Below, in pieces: positions 1 through 12,297 of a DNA stretch of 64,000 nt; within the stretch, counting starts at the first letter, position 1, and each line of letters starts with the position of its first letter. Under the pieces are notes generated by a model, which searched no databases, was not told the origin of the DNA, and was given only the letters and a program-made list of their open reading frames with translations. Origin of the DNA: Rhynchospora pubera (lineage: Eukaryota > Streptophyta > Magnoliopsida > Poales > Cyperaceae). A program made the position numbers and the translations under genes. The stretch is from the NCBI GenBank assembly GCA_028095005.1, contig CM051459.1, forward strand, positions 314,962,513 to 315,026,512, in the 5' to 3' direction.

Positions 1-1315
1 CACCTGCATTCCAGGGTGCACTGCACCCTATGCGCAAATTTGGAAACAGATCCAACTTTTCACGTGACAGCTAGCTAAAATCTCTCAAATTTCGCCCTTT
101 ATTCTTGCCTGGCTGAAAGAAGGAAAGTCCAGCTCTCTCCATCCTGTGATTGATGGCAAGAAAATTAATTATTGAGGGGAGAAAGATGAGGAAACCAGCA
201 TAAAAGGAAGCTAAGGGGCTGCTGTCCAGAACTATCTCTCACTCTTCTCAATTCCAGATCTATTCTTCCCCCCTCTCTCTCTGGTCGAATTTTGACCTAG
301 GGCTTTGGCCCTGGTCTCTCTTGGAGGCGTGGCTGCATCTCTCTTGGTGACAGCAAGTAGAAGACGTGCAACACTCAAGCCTAGAGATGAAAGCCAAGGA
401 GATTGGTTGCATCTTTATCTCTTTATCTCTTGTGTTTGTATTTAATCTTGTTGTTTGTTTTTATTTTATTATGAGTAGCTAAACTTTAATTAGGGTTATG
501 ATGTAACAACTGAAATGCTTTGATTATTGAATGTTTAGTTTATTTTATATCATGGTTTATTGTTAATTCTTCCTATCTTTTGCTAAATGGTGTGGTGCGA
601 TTTATTTGATCACTTGCACGCTTGTTTTAATGTCTGTTTGGATTTATCATTGAGTAGCTAGACATAAAGGTATAATTGATTTTTTGACTTTCTAGCAATC
701 CGCTTAAACTATTGATTATAGTTTGAGTAGACAGATTCAAGAGGAAGTTAGAATAAATTATTACCAAACGGTCCGCTCAAGATTAATGCATTTTAGATTT
801 TACACAAGTAGATATGCACAAAAGTACTTATAAACCACTTATTAACACTCATTTATTAAACCGTGTGAATACAATAAACAAGCTTCATTAATCCAAGTAT
901 TACACAGTTGTGAAGTCATAACCCTAGTCCAAAAATACATAAATACATTCAGTCTTATTTTGAGTCTTTTCTGTCAATCCTGCATCCAGTCTGAACCAGT
1001 TGCATCTCAACCTGCATCCTACTTCAACACTTCACCTGCATCTCTGGTTGCACTCAGTCCAGTGCGACTGCATCATTCCCCTGCACTTTCATTTAATTTA
1101 GTTATTTACTTTACTGTTTTACCCCTGTAGTTTAAACACCAAATCCGACTATTTGCCAGGTCTAGATTACCCAAAGTTGTTAGTCCGGTAATTCTAAATC
1201 GCCTCCCTGTGGGATCGACCCCTAAGTACTACGCGGTAGAATAGTGCGCTTGCATTCCGACCAAATAGGATTAGGGTTTTTAATTAGTCTTGTGTACCCT
1301 AAAAAGCACACATTA
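1..1315 (+). mobile_element. LTR-like retrotransposon remnant (Athila/gypsy-like), truncated by window start
   Basis: There is no coding frame here. The stretch has the texture of a plant gypsy LTR and leader: a pyrimidine-rich block at 230-330, then the phrase 'atgagtagctaaac' near 470, and near 1,200 the phrase 'cctccctgtgggatcgaccc', which recurs in Athila-type LTR ends. The left end lies outside the window and no second LTR or target duplication was found, so this could be a solo LTR or a fragment. It ends just before the polygalacturonase start and may have supplied part of its upstream region. The family assignment is from memory of such motifs and is uncertain. Confidence 0.4.
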
Positions 1316-1329
1316 TATACCATACGCAG

Positions 1330-4122
1330 ATGATCATCAAAAAGCTTCTGGAGATCTCCATTCTCTTTCTTTTCGTAAAATCTGCTGTGGCAGGGAAAAC
1401 ATATAATGTGCTTGATTACAAGGCTCGGGGAGATGGAAAATCAGACGATACTAATGTATCATCTCTTTCCCTAATTTAATTTGCCACATACGTGGTCACA
1501 CAAACATACATTTCTTTTTTTGAGATAAAAAAAAGTGAAATTTGAGAACCAACACTTGGTCTGGTAGCAAAAAACAATGCATCTTAAATGAAAAGTCGCA
1601 GGTTCGAAATCCTGCTCGAGGATATTTCATAGACATTTAATTTAAAAATAAGTTGGGAGGCTTGACCCCAATTTAACTAAAAAAAGTGAAATTTATAGGA
1701 AATTTCACACAAACAAACATGCAAGCACACTTCTAGCTAGATATAAACCTTTCCAAAAAAAAAAAATGAAATTCGTAGGAAATTTTACATTGAACTGCTT
1801 CACAAAAAAAGAAAAAAAAGGGAATAAATGAAAGAAGTCCAACCTTGATTACTGATTTTAAAGCAGGGCATATGATTAAAAAATGGGCAGATTAAATGAT
1901 TGACCAGATAACCAAATTTTCTTTAATAACGCTCTGTTCTTCTCTTTGCTAATTCGAAGGCATTGTTGGAGGCATGGAGAGCAGTCTGTGCTGATAAATG
2001 GTCACCGAGATTGCTAATTCCATCAAGAAAGAGTTTCTTGATCAACAAAATTATTCTACAAGGTCCCTGCAGATCTAACATCCATGTTCAGGTAATTGAT
2101 TGATATATCCTATAAGACTAAATTTACCTTTTTTTTTTTGGAGATTGGATAACTTGAATTATCTAGAAGTTTAAAAAATTATGCTATTGATTGTAAAAAT
2201 TGATGAAGAAGAAATGACAATAATATTGATAACAACAATACATTTGCTGATTTTTCAGATTGACGGGAATATCACAGCACCCAATAAAATATGGACTAAT
2301 GAGAGGACCTCATTGTTGTCATTTGCCGGTATCAATGACCTCAACATTGGTGGAAGTGGTACAATTGATGGTCAAGGTGCAGTTTGGTGGCAATGCAATG
2401 TAAGGACACACAATATTAGAACATATATTTTTTTTCTAATTGAGAATGCTATTTTAAAATATACGTTTCATGAATGTGTCTTTGTTAAAGCTCTGACATT
2501 TGTATCCTTAATTTTTTGTTCTTGGTGCAGCAATGCAAGAAGCCATTTGTAAGTCTGCATCATAAACTCCAAAAATAAAAACTGTAATTAGTTTTTATCT
2601 CAATTATCTTGGTTCCCTTCTGACTTCTATTGATCGTCCATGTCAGCTACTGGCCTTTGATACATGTTAAAATCTTTTTGTGAGAGATATACATTTAATA
2701 AACAGCCCTAGTAAGCATTTGATATTCAACAAATGTACCAATGTAAGTGTTGACTGGATTAGAATCACTGCACCCGGTGACAGTCCTAACACCGACAGAA
2801 TCGTCATGCAAAGCACCCAACACATCCAAATCACCAGAAGCATAATTGGAACCGGTGAGTGTTTCCTTTAATTGTTTTCTTCATTTAATTGAAAATTTAA
2901 AGCGAGCATCTCAATTTATCATTAATATATTTCATTATTAATTAATTATACAGGGGATGATTGCATTGCAATTCTAACGGACAGCTATGATGTTAAAATA
3001 AATAGATGCACATGCGGACCCAGTCATGGATCAGGTATAATAGTTTTTTGGAGTATTTCTAGCGTGTATCTAAGTTTTCATTTTTAAGTATCTGATTTTT
3101 AAAAGGTAGGAATATCATTATAATATTAGTATTAAATCGAGTAAGAAATAGTCATTCAATCTCAAGATCTTTACATTTAATATATATAAACTATATTTTC
3201 ATCTATTAATATTTATATTCACATGACAGAAATACCTTTTTCAGGATTTCTTTTATTGCTCTCAAGTTTAAATTTTCAGCCATAAGATATATTATAAAAT
3301 ACAATTAATGTACATAAAGTTTAGATGGCTAAAAATATTAATTGATATATTAAATGCGTGCAAGTCCAATATGGTGCTTTTTTATATACAGTTATGTGCC
3401 TTTAATTACACTTGGGAAATTCACTAAGTTGTTCATTTGCAGCATAGGAAGCCTTGGAGGTGGTTACACAGAAGCAAACGTTGAACGAATTCATGTCTCC
3501 AATTGTCTGATCTTTAATTCTATGAATGGTGTTAGGATTAAGACATGGAAGGTAATAATTATTTTGATATTATATACTCTGCTGTCACTATTCTGATAAC
3601 TTTGATCGGGCTTCAATTTATTTCCTTCTACAGGGAGGGTATGGATATGCAACGAATATTACATTTGAAGACATAAAAGTTGCCCATGTTGATACACCCA
3701 TTGTTATTGATCAATCTTATATGTCTCAGCGGACACTTCAGGTGATTGGATCTGAAAATAATGCATTTGATACCTGCTAATATAAAAGAACAACAACGGA
3801 CTCACAAATTAGTTTTTTTTTTCCAATGATTCTTAATAGTAATAAATAAAATATGCAGCAAAAAGCAGTGGCTATAAGTAACATCAGATTCATAAATATT
3901 TATGGAACATCGACACAGACAGAGGCGGTGAAGATAGAGTGCAGTCCAACTTCACCATGTAGAGATGTGACCTTCAGCAACATAGCTCTCTACAAAGAAG
4001 GACAGGACAGGAAGGTCTCGGCAATATGTGAAAATGCCTATCGTAAAACTAATGGAAAGATTGTCCCAACTCCCAAGCTTGCGCATTTTACAGAAATCCA
4101 AAGAAGTACTATGAATCTATGA
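1330..4122 (+). pseudogene. Polygalacturonase (glycoside hydrolase family 28), nine exons, decayed
   Basis: GH28 enzymes hydrolyse alpha-1,4-galacturonan of pectin in the cell wall. Exons with GT/AG borders: 1330-1455, 1960-2091, 2259-2399, 2531-2548, 2647-2854, 2954-3034, 3443-3551, 3634-3741, 3859-4122. The start ATG opens a signal-peptide-like hydrophobic stretch followed by TYNVLDYKARGDGKSDDT. Family motifs are visible but altered: NTDG is NTDR, GDDC is kept, GHG is SHG, and RIKTWKGG is kept. Two lesions break it. An in-frame TAA lies at 2668-2670 inside exon 5. One base is missing at the end of exon 6 (sum of phases leaves 1 where exon 7 needs 2), so the GISIGS region shifts frame. The C-terminal exon is otherwise clean. 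I read it as a recent pseudogene; alternative splicing could hide one lesion but hardly both. Confidence 0.85.
1528..1694 (+). mobile_element. tRNA-derived SINE with 16-bp target-site duplication
   Basis: A 135-bp body (1544-1678) sits in intron 1 of the polygalacturonase. It is flanked by perfect direct repeats AAAAAAAGTGAAATTT at 1528-1543 and 1679-1694. An A-box-like 'ggtctggtagcaa' (about 1558-1570) and a B box GGTTCGAAATCC (1601-1612) match the internal pol III promoter of SINEs. The A-rich target is typical of LINE-mediated insertion. Confidence 0.78.
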
Positions 4123-5303
4123 TGGATTTGGTTGATCAGTAGCTAGCTCAATTGTTTGTTTTAATTAACCCGGCTCTCTATTGAAATATTGTTTCTTTCT
4201 GTTGTGCTGTAAGTTGTAATATGGACAAGGATGAGAAGGTCCGTGGTTCTCTTCTGGTATGGAGTTCAATTAAGTAAATGCATGAGTATTCTAGTACAAA
4301 ATGATGTATTATGTTTCCAATTTTCCATTACGAATCGATCGAATAAATTCTCAATATTTATTACAAAAGAACAATTAGATCAAAATGTACTCAAGTTGCT
4401 GCTTACACAACCGCAGCTCCTGTTTCTCCCAGTCTTTAGTTACAGATGACATTTTAGTTGCCATATATGCACATTAGCATAGTTACTATTCAGATCGTTT
4501 TTATTTGTTATGCACATAAATAAATTTTTTATTTCAGATTGTTTAATATATTTATTATGTATTTTAACAGAGTTTTAGTTCATATTGTTGTTAGTTGTTG
4601 TATACATTAACAGATTTATATATTTTTTGAAATTATTAATAGTTATTATCCACATTAATAGAATTATTATTTAGGAAATTGCAATCAATTGAAAATATTA
4701 TGTTTCTGATCCAATAGGGTGGGACTCCCTGGTATCACTGAGAATGTAAATGAAACTCGATTAAACTGGTCAAATAAGTCAATCCACACAACTAATAAGT
4801 TAATGGTGATATACGTTGTGGCATCAGTATATCAACTTTGTTAACCAAATACTGCCTCTATATGTTTCTTGTACCGACTCCAATCATAACTAGGCTAAGC
4901 AAGGCCAATTTGTCTTAGTATTGACTATTGACTGTCTAATCTGTTATGTTTTAGCTTTGTAGTTGAGATACTTGATCATTTACGGATTATTCAATATCAG
5001 TTTCCACTTAGTTTGTTAGGTCTGAATTCGATGAAAGAAAAGCATGGTAAAAGTCAGACAGTTGATCAAATTGAGGAAAATTGAGGCCTAGTGGTTAATA
5101 GGCTTCATTGCATTTCGCACTATAAGCATAATGGAGCTGTTCTCTCCTGTTCAAGGAGTACAAATGGGAATTATAGCATAAAAATTATGAGTTAACTTAT
5201 TTATGATTCTTTTCTAATCTGATGATGCAGGGGTAGCTACAAATGTACAATATGTCAGTGAGGAAAGGATACTTGCTGATGGTTGTATGATAGGATACAT
5301 CAT
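4123..5303. other. Non-coding, 3' flank of the polygalacturonase
   Basis: AT-rich sequence with no supported gene. The first about 200 bases would be 3' UTR. A stretch near 5,085-5,165 has an A-box-like 'ggcctagtggttaa' but no clear B box. Confidence 0.4.
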
Positions 5304-5850
5304 ATGTTGAAATCATCACCGATTGGATTAGCCCAAATGAAGCCCAAGCCCAATTCGGATTTGATTCAAGACCGATTTTGAAATTTCTAGAAGAATCAAG
5401 TATACTTAAGATATAAATAGATTTATCTAGAACTAAGTGAATGGTATGTAAATGAAGTCGGTTGAATAATCTAGAAATTACTCCAACCGACATTAGGTTT
5501 AGTATAAATAGGAGGTGTGCATATGCATTGAGGTTGTGCGCACCAAAATAGATATAAACTAGTATATGTATGTGTGTTAGTAATTTGTATGTTGTATTAG
5601 TATAGTTGAGTAGTAATATAAGTAAGTTTGTGTAGTATCGTTAGTCAACATCATACATCTTCATTGTCAAGATTCAAGAGCCAAGAGAGATGCTATGTAT
5701 TTGGGAAAAGGTTAAAACTTGATATTTCTCGCTTGGTGGTCGTCTGGTCGAGCAATATTTTGCGGAGATCAATGAAATTATTAATTTGGGGTGTTGTTCT
5801 TCTCTGGAACTTACGGTGTGGCCACTGGTGCAGAAAAACCACATCCTTCA
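5304..5850 (+). mobile_element. LTR-like fragment
   Basis: It begins 'tgttgaaatcatcacc', as many copia LTRs do. It carries a TATA-like 'gtataaatagg' near 5,502 followed by a non-coding leader. No partner LTR, primer site or target duplication was found, so boundaries are approximate. It could be a solo LTR or a TRIM piece. Confidence 0.3.
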
Positions 5851-6360
5851 TAGGATAAACTATATGCTTAAGTTTTGTTAACTAAAAGGACATAACGTGC
5901 AATTCTGTATGGAAGTTCGCATTGATTCGCTTCATGGAAGTTCAATATTTATTTTTTTTTTTTGAAAAAAAAGGAAGAAGCGCCATCTGTTCCATTTCTT
6001 AACAACTGATAAAATCCATTTCTTAACAAAATGAAACTTACACAAAACAAGAAATACCAAGCTTAAACTCAGCTCCATACTCTCTTCTGGAGCAAACCTT
6101 ATACACATTATTCTAAACAACTGATAAAAGACAGATCAACATCAAATTTGCCCTTGATTTTTCTTGACCCCTTCAAAGACATATCAACATCAAATTCCCA
6201 ACAAATTCCAACATAAGCAAATCTGATCTCACGATGGCATTCTTCGTTGTTAATGATCAACTGGCCAGGAGATTTTAGCTCTAAGGAGAATGAGTCTAGA
6301 TGCCATGGGGATTTAATGAAACAAAGAAAATAATTTAATCTCAAGACCTACCTGCTCACT

Positions 6361-8975
6361 TTTAATCATCAAACTAGATTTTTTTTTTGTTTGAAACAAG
6401 TGATAGAATTGTGTCCAGAGAGAAAATTCACCATGTCAATATTCCTCAAGTATTTAAGTTTGTTGTTTTATACTTTTCTATATTAATTGTAATGAGATTT
6501 TAATTAGAGCGCAGAATAAAAAAAGAATATTTTTATTACAAGGTAACAATAAATAATGCTTAAATAAGTTACATCACCATTAACTTTTATCTATTGGCAT
6601 AAAAAATTTACTGGACAGAATATTCCATTATATAAAATGCAGCTAACATGCAATTATTCTTCTACTAAGCAATTGGTAAATGCAATTGATAGGAAAAATT
6701 TTTGGAGCTAAGGGCTGATCCTGACAACTCTGACAAGTATGGAATGGATATACTTTTAATGGAAAGTGGTGGAAATTCTCATGGTTGGGCCTATGGATTG
6801 GACAATGCTTTTGAACCAAGCTCGCTGCCAACCAGCAACATAAGAAAGCATGAAAGGGAAATTGAATCTTAGTTCTAACTCAAGATGGAGTAATACCAAT
6901 TACACATCTAAAGAGGACAGTTATACTCGAGGAATAGGTTGTTTACTGAAGAGATTGCTCAACGTGATAGATAAGCAGTTGAAGAGGTTGCATGACGTGA
7001 TAGAGAAATAGCTGAACGTGAAAATTGCAATACTTTCCTAATCTAGGAATTGTACAAACTGAATGGCCATCCTTTGCCCACATACCGGGTAAGGAACCTC
7101 TTTCTTCTTGAGTCTCGAATTGTTATGATCTAACAAAGATGTACACACACAACTCAAATCACATTTTTATTAAGTGTACATGTAGGAATTTAATAGCTGA
7201 TAATGGGTATCCAACTCGATTGCATTTGATGGAACTACAAAGTTCATATGCTTATTCAGATTGCATGGATTTTGATTGTTAGGATTAAAATATAGAACTA
7301 GAAATCAAATAGTATTACCGAATAGTATTATTGATGTACTTGGTTTGAATTTAATTTCTTCGGTTTGTATTCTTTAAATATTATTTGTCAACATTTTATT
7401 CATGATATTTTTTTGAAATAATTATAATGGGTGCAGCTAGCGATTAGGCTTATAGCAATGGGGGTGCAGCTAGCAATGGAGGGGCATATGGTAATGTTGA
7501 AAACACCAACTTCTACAATAACTTCTCCGGTGGGGTCAATTTCAGTACACAATTGAATAATGCAAATTTGGATATATAATCGATAGATGTAGGATTCGTT
7601 TTTAGGTTTTCATGGAGATTTACGGGATTATAATTATTGGCAGATATTATGATATTGTGCATAATATCTGCCAATAATTATAATTCCTATATTCCCATAA
7701 ATATCTTTGAAAACCTAAAAACAAGTCCAACATCTATCAATTAAATATCCAAATTTGCACTATTCAATTGTGTACTGAAATTGACACCACCGAAAAAGTT
7801 ATTGTAGACGTTGGGGTTTTCAACATTGCTATGTGCAGCTCCATTGCCAGCTGCACCCTCATTGCTATAAGGCTCATCACCATCCTCACCACTTATAGTT
7901 ATTTTTAAAAAAATTATGAATAAAATATTAACAAATAATATTTAAAAAATGAAAACTGAAAAAATTAAATTCATACTAGGTACATTAGTAATACTATTTG
8001 ATTCTTTGTTCTATGTTTAATCCTAACAATCAAGATCCATGTAATCTTATTAAGTACATGAGCTTATAGTTTCATCAAATGCAATCAAGTTGGATACCCG
8101 TTATCGTTGTTAAATTCCTAAATGTATCCTTAATAAAAATGTGATTTCAGTTATGTATGCACATCTTTGTCAGATCAGAACAATCCGAAACCCAAGAAGA
8201 AAGAGGTTCCTTGCACGTTATGTGGGCACAGGACGCCCATTCAGTTTGTGCAAATTCATGGATTAGGAAAGCGTTGTAATTTTCATGTTGATCTACTTGT
8301 CTGTCACGTCGATAAATCTCTTCTGCTCCTTGTCTATCACGTTGAGTAATGTCTTTAGTAAACAATCTTTTCCTCGAGCATAGCTGTGAGCTCTTTAGTT
8401 GTGTAATTGATATTGCCTCCTTGTTGAGTTAGAACTGAGACATAATTTGATTCCCTTTCACGCTTTCTTATGTTGCTAGTTGGCAACGAGCTTGGTTAAA
8501 AACATTGCCCAATCATTGGCCCAACCATGAGAATGTCCACAACTTTCTATTAAAAGTATATCCATTCCACAATTGTTAGAGCTGTCATGATCAACCCTTA
8601 ATTAATTAGCTCCAAGAATTTTTCATATCTTTACTAATTGCTTAGTAGAAGAATAATTGTATTTTAACTGCATTTTATATAATGGAAGTTTGATGTAATG
8701 GAAGGTTCTATCTAATAAATTTGTTTTGCCTATAGACAGAAGTTGATGGTGATGTACCTTATTAAACCATTGTTTATTGTTACTTTGGTACTAAAATAAC
8801 AATCTTGTTCTTATTCTACGCCCGAACTAAAATATCATTACAATTAATATAGAAAAAGTATAAAACAACAAACTTAAATAGTTGGGCAATATTGGCATGG
8901 TGAATTTTCTCTCTGGACATAATTGTATATATCACATGTTTCAAATTCAAGAAAATCTAGTTTGATGATTAAAAG
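6361..8975. repeat. Long inverted repeat, two ~1.3-kb arms around a ~10-bp centre
   Basis: The centre is at about 7,655: the left arm ends TAATTATTGGCAGATATTAT (7631-7650) and the right arm starts with its complement (7661-7680). The outer ends also match: 'tttaatcatcaaactagat' at 6361 is the complement of the sequence ending near 8,970. The arms are diverged by substitutions and small indels. Each holds a decayed copy of the same coding scrap with QRDRQ and RRDR motifs (near 6,950-7,060 and 8,250-8,365). No clear terminal motif or target duplication was found. It could be a foldback transposon or a head-to-head duplication. If transcribed it would form a long hairpin RNA. Confidence 0.88.
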
Positions 8976-11900
8976 TGGCCATGTTGGTACATAAGTAGGT
9001 TTTTGATTGATCAATATGATATTCATATTGAATATTTCTAAACCAAAACTACCATATCCTATTTGACTTCTACTTCATGAGCTAGTGATCGAGTGATACA
9101 GTGATTAGATCTTTTGGATGATGACTAATTATATTGACATATATATGATTATTTTAGCTTATTGTAAAGTTGTGCTCCATAGTTTCCTTGCGTTGGAGTT
9201 GAGTATACATGACAATTTAACACTATTTGAAATTTCTCCGGAATTGAGAGGTTGATAAATATTTGTATCTTCCGATTTGTGGAAGGTGATATTAATTTCA
9301 TAAATCTACCTTGATGACATCCAATATGTTGTTGTTGAGTATAGACCACTTTCCCTTCATTTCATGGTTCCGTAGGAACCAGATTTGTCAGTTATTAAGT
9401 TAATCAGGATCTAGGCCTAGGATTCATGTCTACTTAATCGAGTGCTCAAGTTATTAGTTCATGAGTCATTGAAGTAGTGTTGCAGCAGAACTTAAAACTT
9501 AGTTATTGGTTGTCTCTCCATTCTCCATGTTTATATCCAATTGTATCACTTGGATTTGATAGCATACACCCTGAATTAGAACTTATTCATATCCATTCCG
9601 TTTTAGAATTTCAACGAAAATCTGTCCCTTGCACCGAGGGGTATTAGGAATAAAAAAAAATAATACCACCACCGTACCCCTATAGGTTCTCGTAGCCGTC
9701 CTCATTAAATCTTGTAAATGCTTGTACATAATTGTGTACGAGATATTCTATAAGACCATGAAAGTTGAAATGACCACCAAAACATAATATTTATTGGAAA
9801 TTACATATACCACAAAAAATAATAAAAAGAAGCATAACAAATTAGACTTACGTAAACTTCCTCAGACTTGTTATCATCAAATTTCATGAAGTCAATGTTG
9901 CGATCGATTTGTGGGCCATTGTTGTTGATGTTGCGTTTTTAGGCCGACATCGCATCATTGCCACCAATCAAGAATCAGCAATCTCAAACTACTGCCTGGG
10001 CTATGTATTAGTTTCTTTCTCACGGTCTCACCATATCTGCTAGCATGTGCCCTCTTGAGACATTTCCTCGTTGTCGTTGTGTTCGTTTGATACCAGAAAG
10101 GTTAATTAATCTAGTACTAATAATTAATCTAGTACAAATATTAAAAATTAAAAATAATTAATCTAGTACTAATAAATAAGGACAAATGTGTGTTCGTCAA
10201 TTTGTGTTAATATATAGGATATAGCTAGGGCTGAATAACGGACAAGTTCTTTTTATTTTTTTTCAACCAATCTTTCAATCCAACTCAATTATACTAAGTT
10301 AAAAAAATTTTCAGTTGACACACATGTAATCCAACCCATATAAAGTTTTATCTACAGATTTTTACGGATTTTGAGATTAAACAGGTTATGATTTATATGT
10401 AAATAATTTTCATTTTATATAAAACATCATAAACAATTGAAAATCATAAATTATTTGTCTTACGATTTTGTATTTTGTATTGTACATAAAATCAAAAGTG
10501 AATCATTCGAAGCATTTTATGGTTGTTTCTCTAGAGTTGTCATCGAGTTTCAAGGCTTTAATAACTAAAAATCATTTTAATTTACGAATAGAAAAACAAA
10601 GATCGATAGTAAAGATAAAGATAACCTAAAAATAAGAAAAAAAAAATTATCCAGATCAAGCGATGGCAAATGAGCTTCGAGGGAGCTAATGACATGGGGC
10701 GAGAGCCGAGAACTGATTTGGGGCAAAACTGATTTGGGGTAAAAAATGAATTATTTTTTTTCGAAATTTTTAAACTGACTCTCATGAGTCGTGATTGTAG
10801 AAAGAACTCTTAATTATAGAAGCTGATTTGGAGTGGGAAATATTACATTAGATGCTTGGGTCGTGGATGATGAACTTCTCAAATCTTACGGCTAAGATTT
10901 TAGATTGCAGAGGAAGAAAGAAGTTTCTATTGAAATTTCTCATTTACTAAAATTTTTGTGGCAATTTTATAAGTTTTGGTGCAGTTGGTTAAAATGGATG
11001 GATTTTTCTATTTTTGTTTGTCATATAAATAAATAAAGATAATAACTGACTTAATTTGTGAATAATTAGGAAAGAAGTTAATTTAAGTAATTCACTTTAT
11101 AATATTTTATTGGATATAGTTGGACAAATGTAATAATTGTGTACGCACTTCACAAAATTAATGGTATGATAAACTTGTACTCTTTTTTTTCCAATACACA
11201 TTATATCACATAATGAATGATTACATAGCAATGAAAAATAAAATTTTATTTCCATGCAATAATATTATACTGTTGTCATGTGAACTTGGATTATACAATT
11301 TTTTTTTCATTTGAATAAAACACACATACTATATTTCTTTTTGTCATGAATAGATCGTACATATTATCTTACAAAGAACCTAAACACTCAAGTTTACTTA
11401 TAAGATGTTGCGATTCATTTATGATGGAATTATATAATTAATTGTGACTTTAAATTATTTACGATATATGACGTTTCTTACATGTTGGTCATATTCAAGA
11501 AATATAAATAATTGTATTTTTTTTATGCCAAAATGCCACCATTTGCGCTAGTGGTACATATTAGTCATCTAATTTAATTTTGTAAATAGATTACGTTTAA
11601 TTATAGAAATTGTGATATGAATTATTATTATTATTATTATTATTAATAATAATATTAATGTTGTATCATTGTTATAATAAAAATTATCATGTATCATTAT
11701 ATAAATTATTGATATTTTATTATTATACATCACTTACAATTTTCATGAGTTAATTAATTTGGATTCTTTATCTAATGCAAAAATTGCGTATAAACAATTG
11801 AGTCATTAATTTTGAGCCTAGTATTTTAGATATATCAGTTGTATTTTCTATAAATATATTTGAAAAATGTTATATGAATTTTAGCAAAGCTAAGTATTCG

Positions 11901-12297
11901 ATCAAAAAATAAATAATTCTTCCTGCAATAGCAATTGTAATTTGCAAATATCTAAACGTTGATTATACACATCCTTTGATTGAAATTTTTAATTATTTTT
12001 TATTATTTATGTGAAAACAGTAATTTTAAAACTTTTTAAATTGAATTCAATAAATTGATTAATGTTAAGGTAAAATAAAATTGGCAACAAATTAAAATTT
12101 TAAAGATAAATTTTCAGAAATATAAGCCTATGATTGAATGAATAATATTATTATTAAATAAAAATTGAGCTAAACAAAAATTCAGAAACTTTGAAATTTC
12201 TAGACTGTCTGATCTGTCCACCTATTTCTAGATTTATCTCCGTCTTTGGATCTCCTTCTTTTAACTTGCCACATGAAATCCTGAAGCTCAAATCCCT
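8976..12297. other. AT-rich intergenic sequence, no gene seen
   Basis: I find no ORF with coding character, no RNA gene and no complete element. A short (ATT)n microsatellite with flanking TAA repeats lies at about 11,622-11,655. Confidence 0.5.

Noticed and set aside
5085..5165. Possible second SINE
   Set aside because: A-box-like sequence only; no B box, tail or target duplication.
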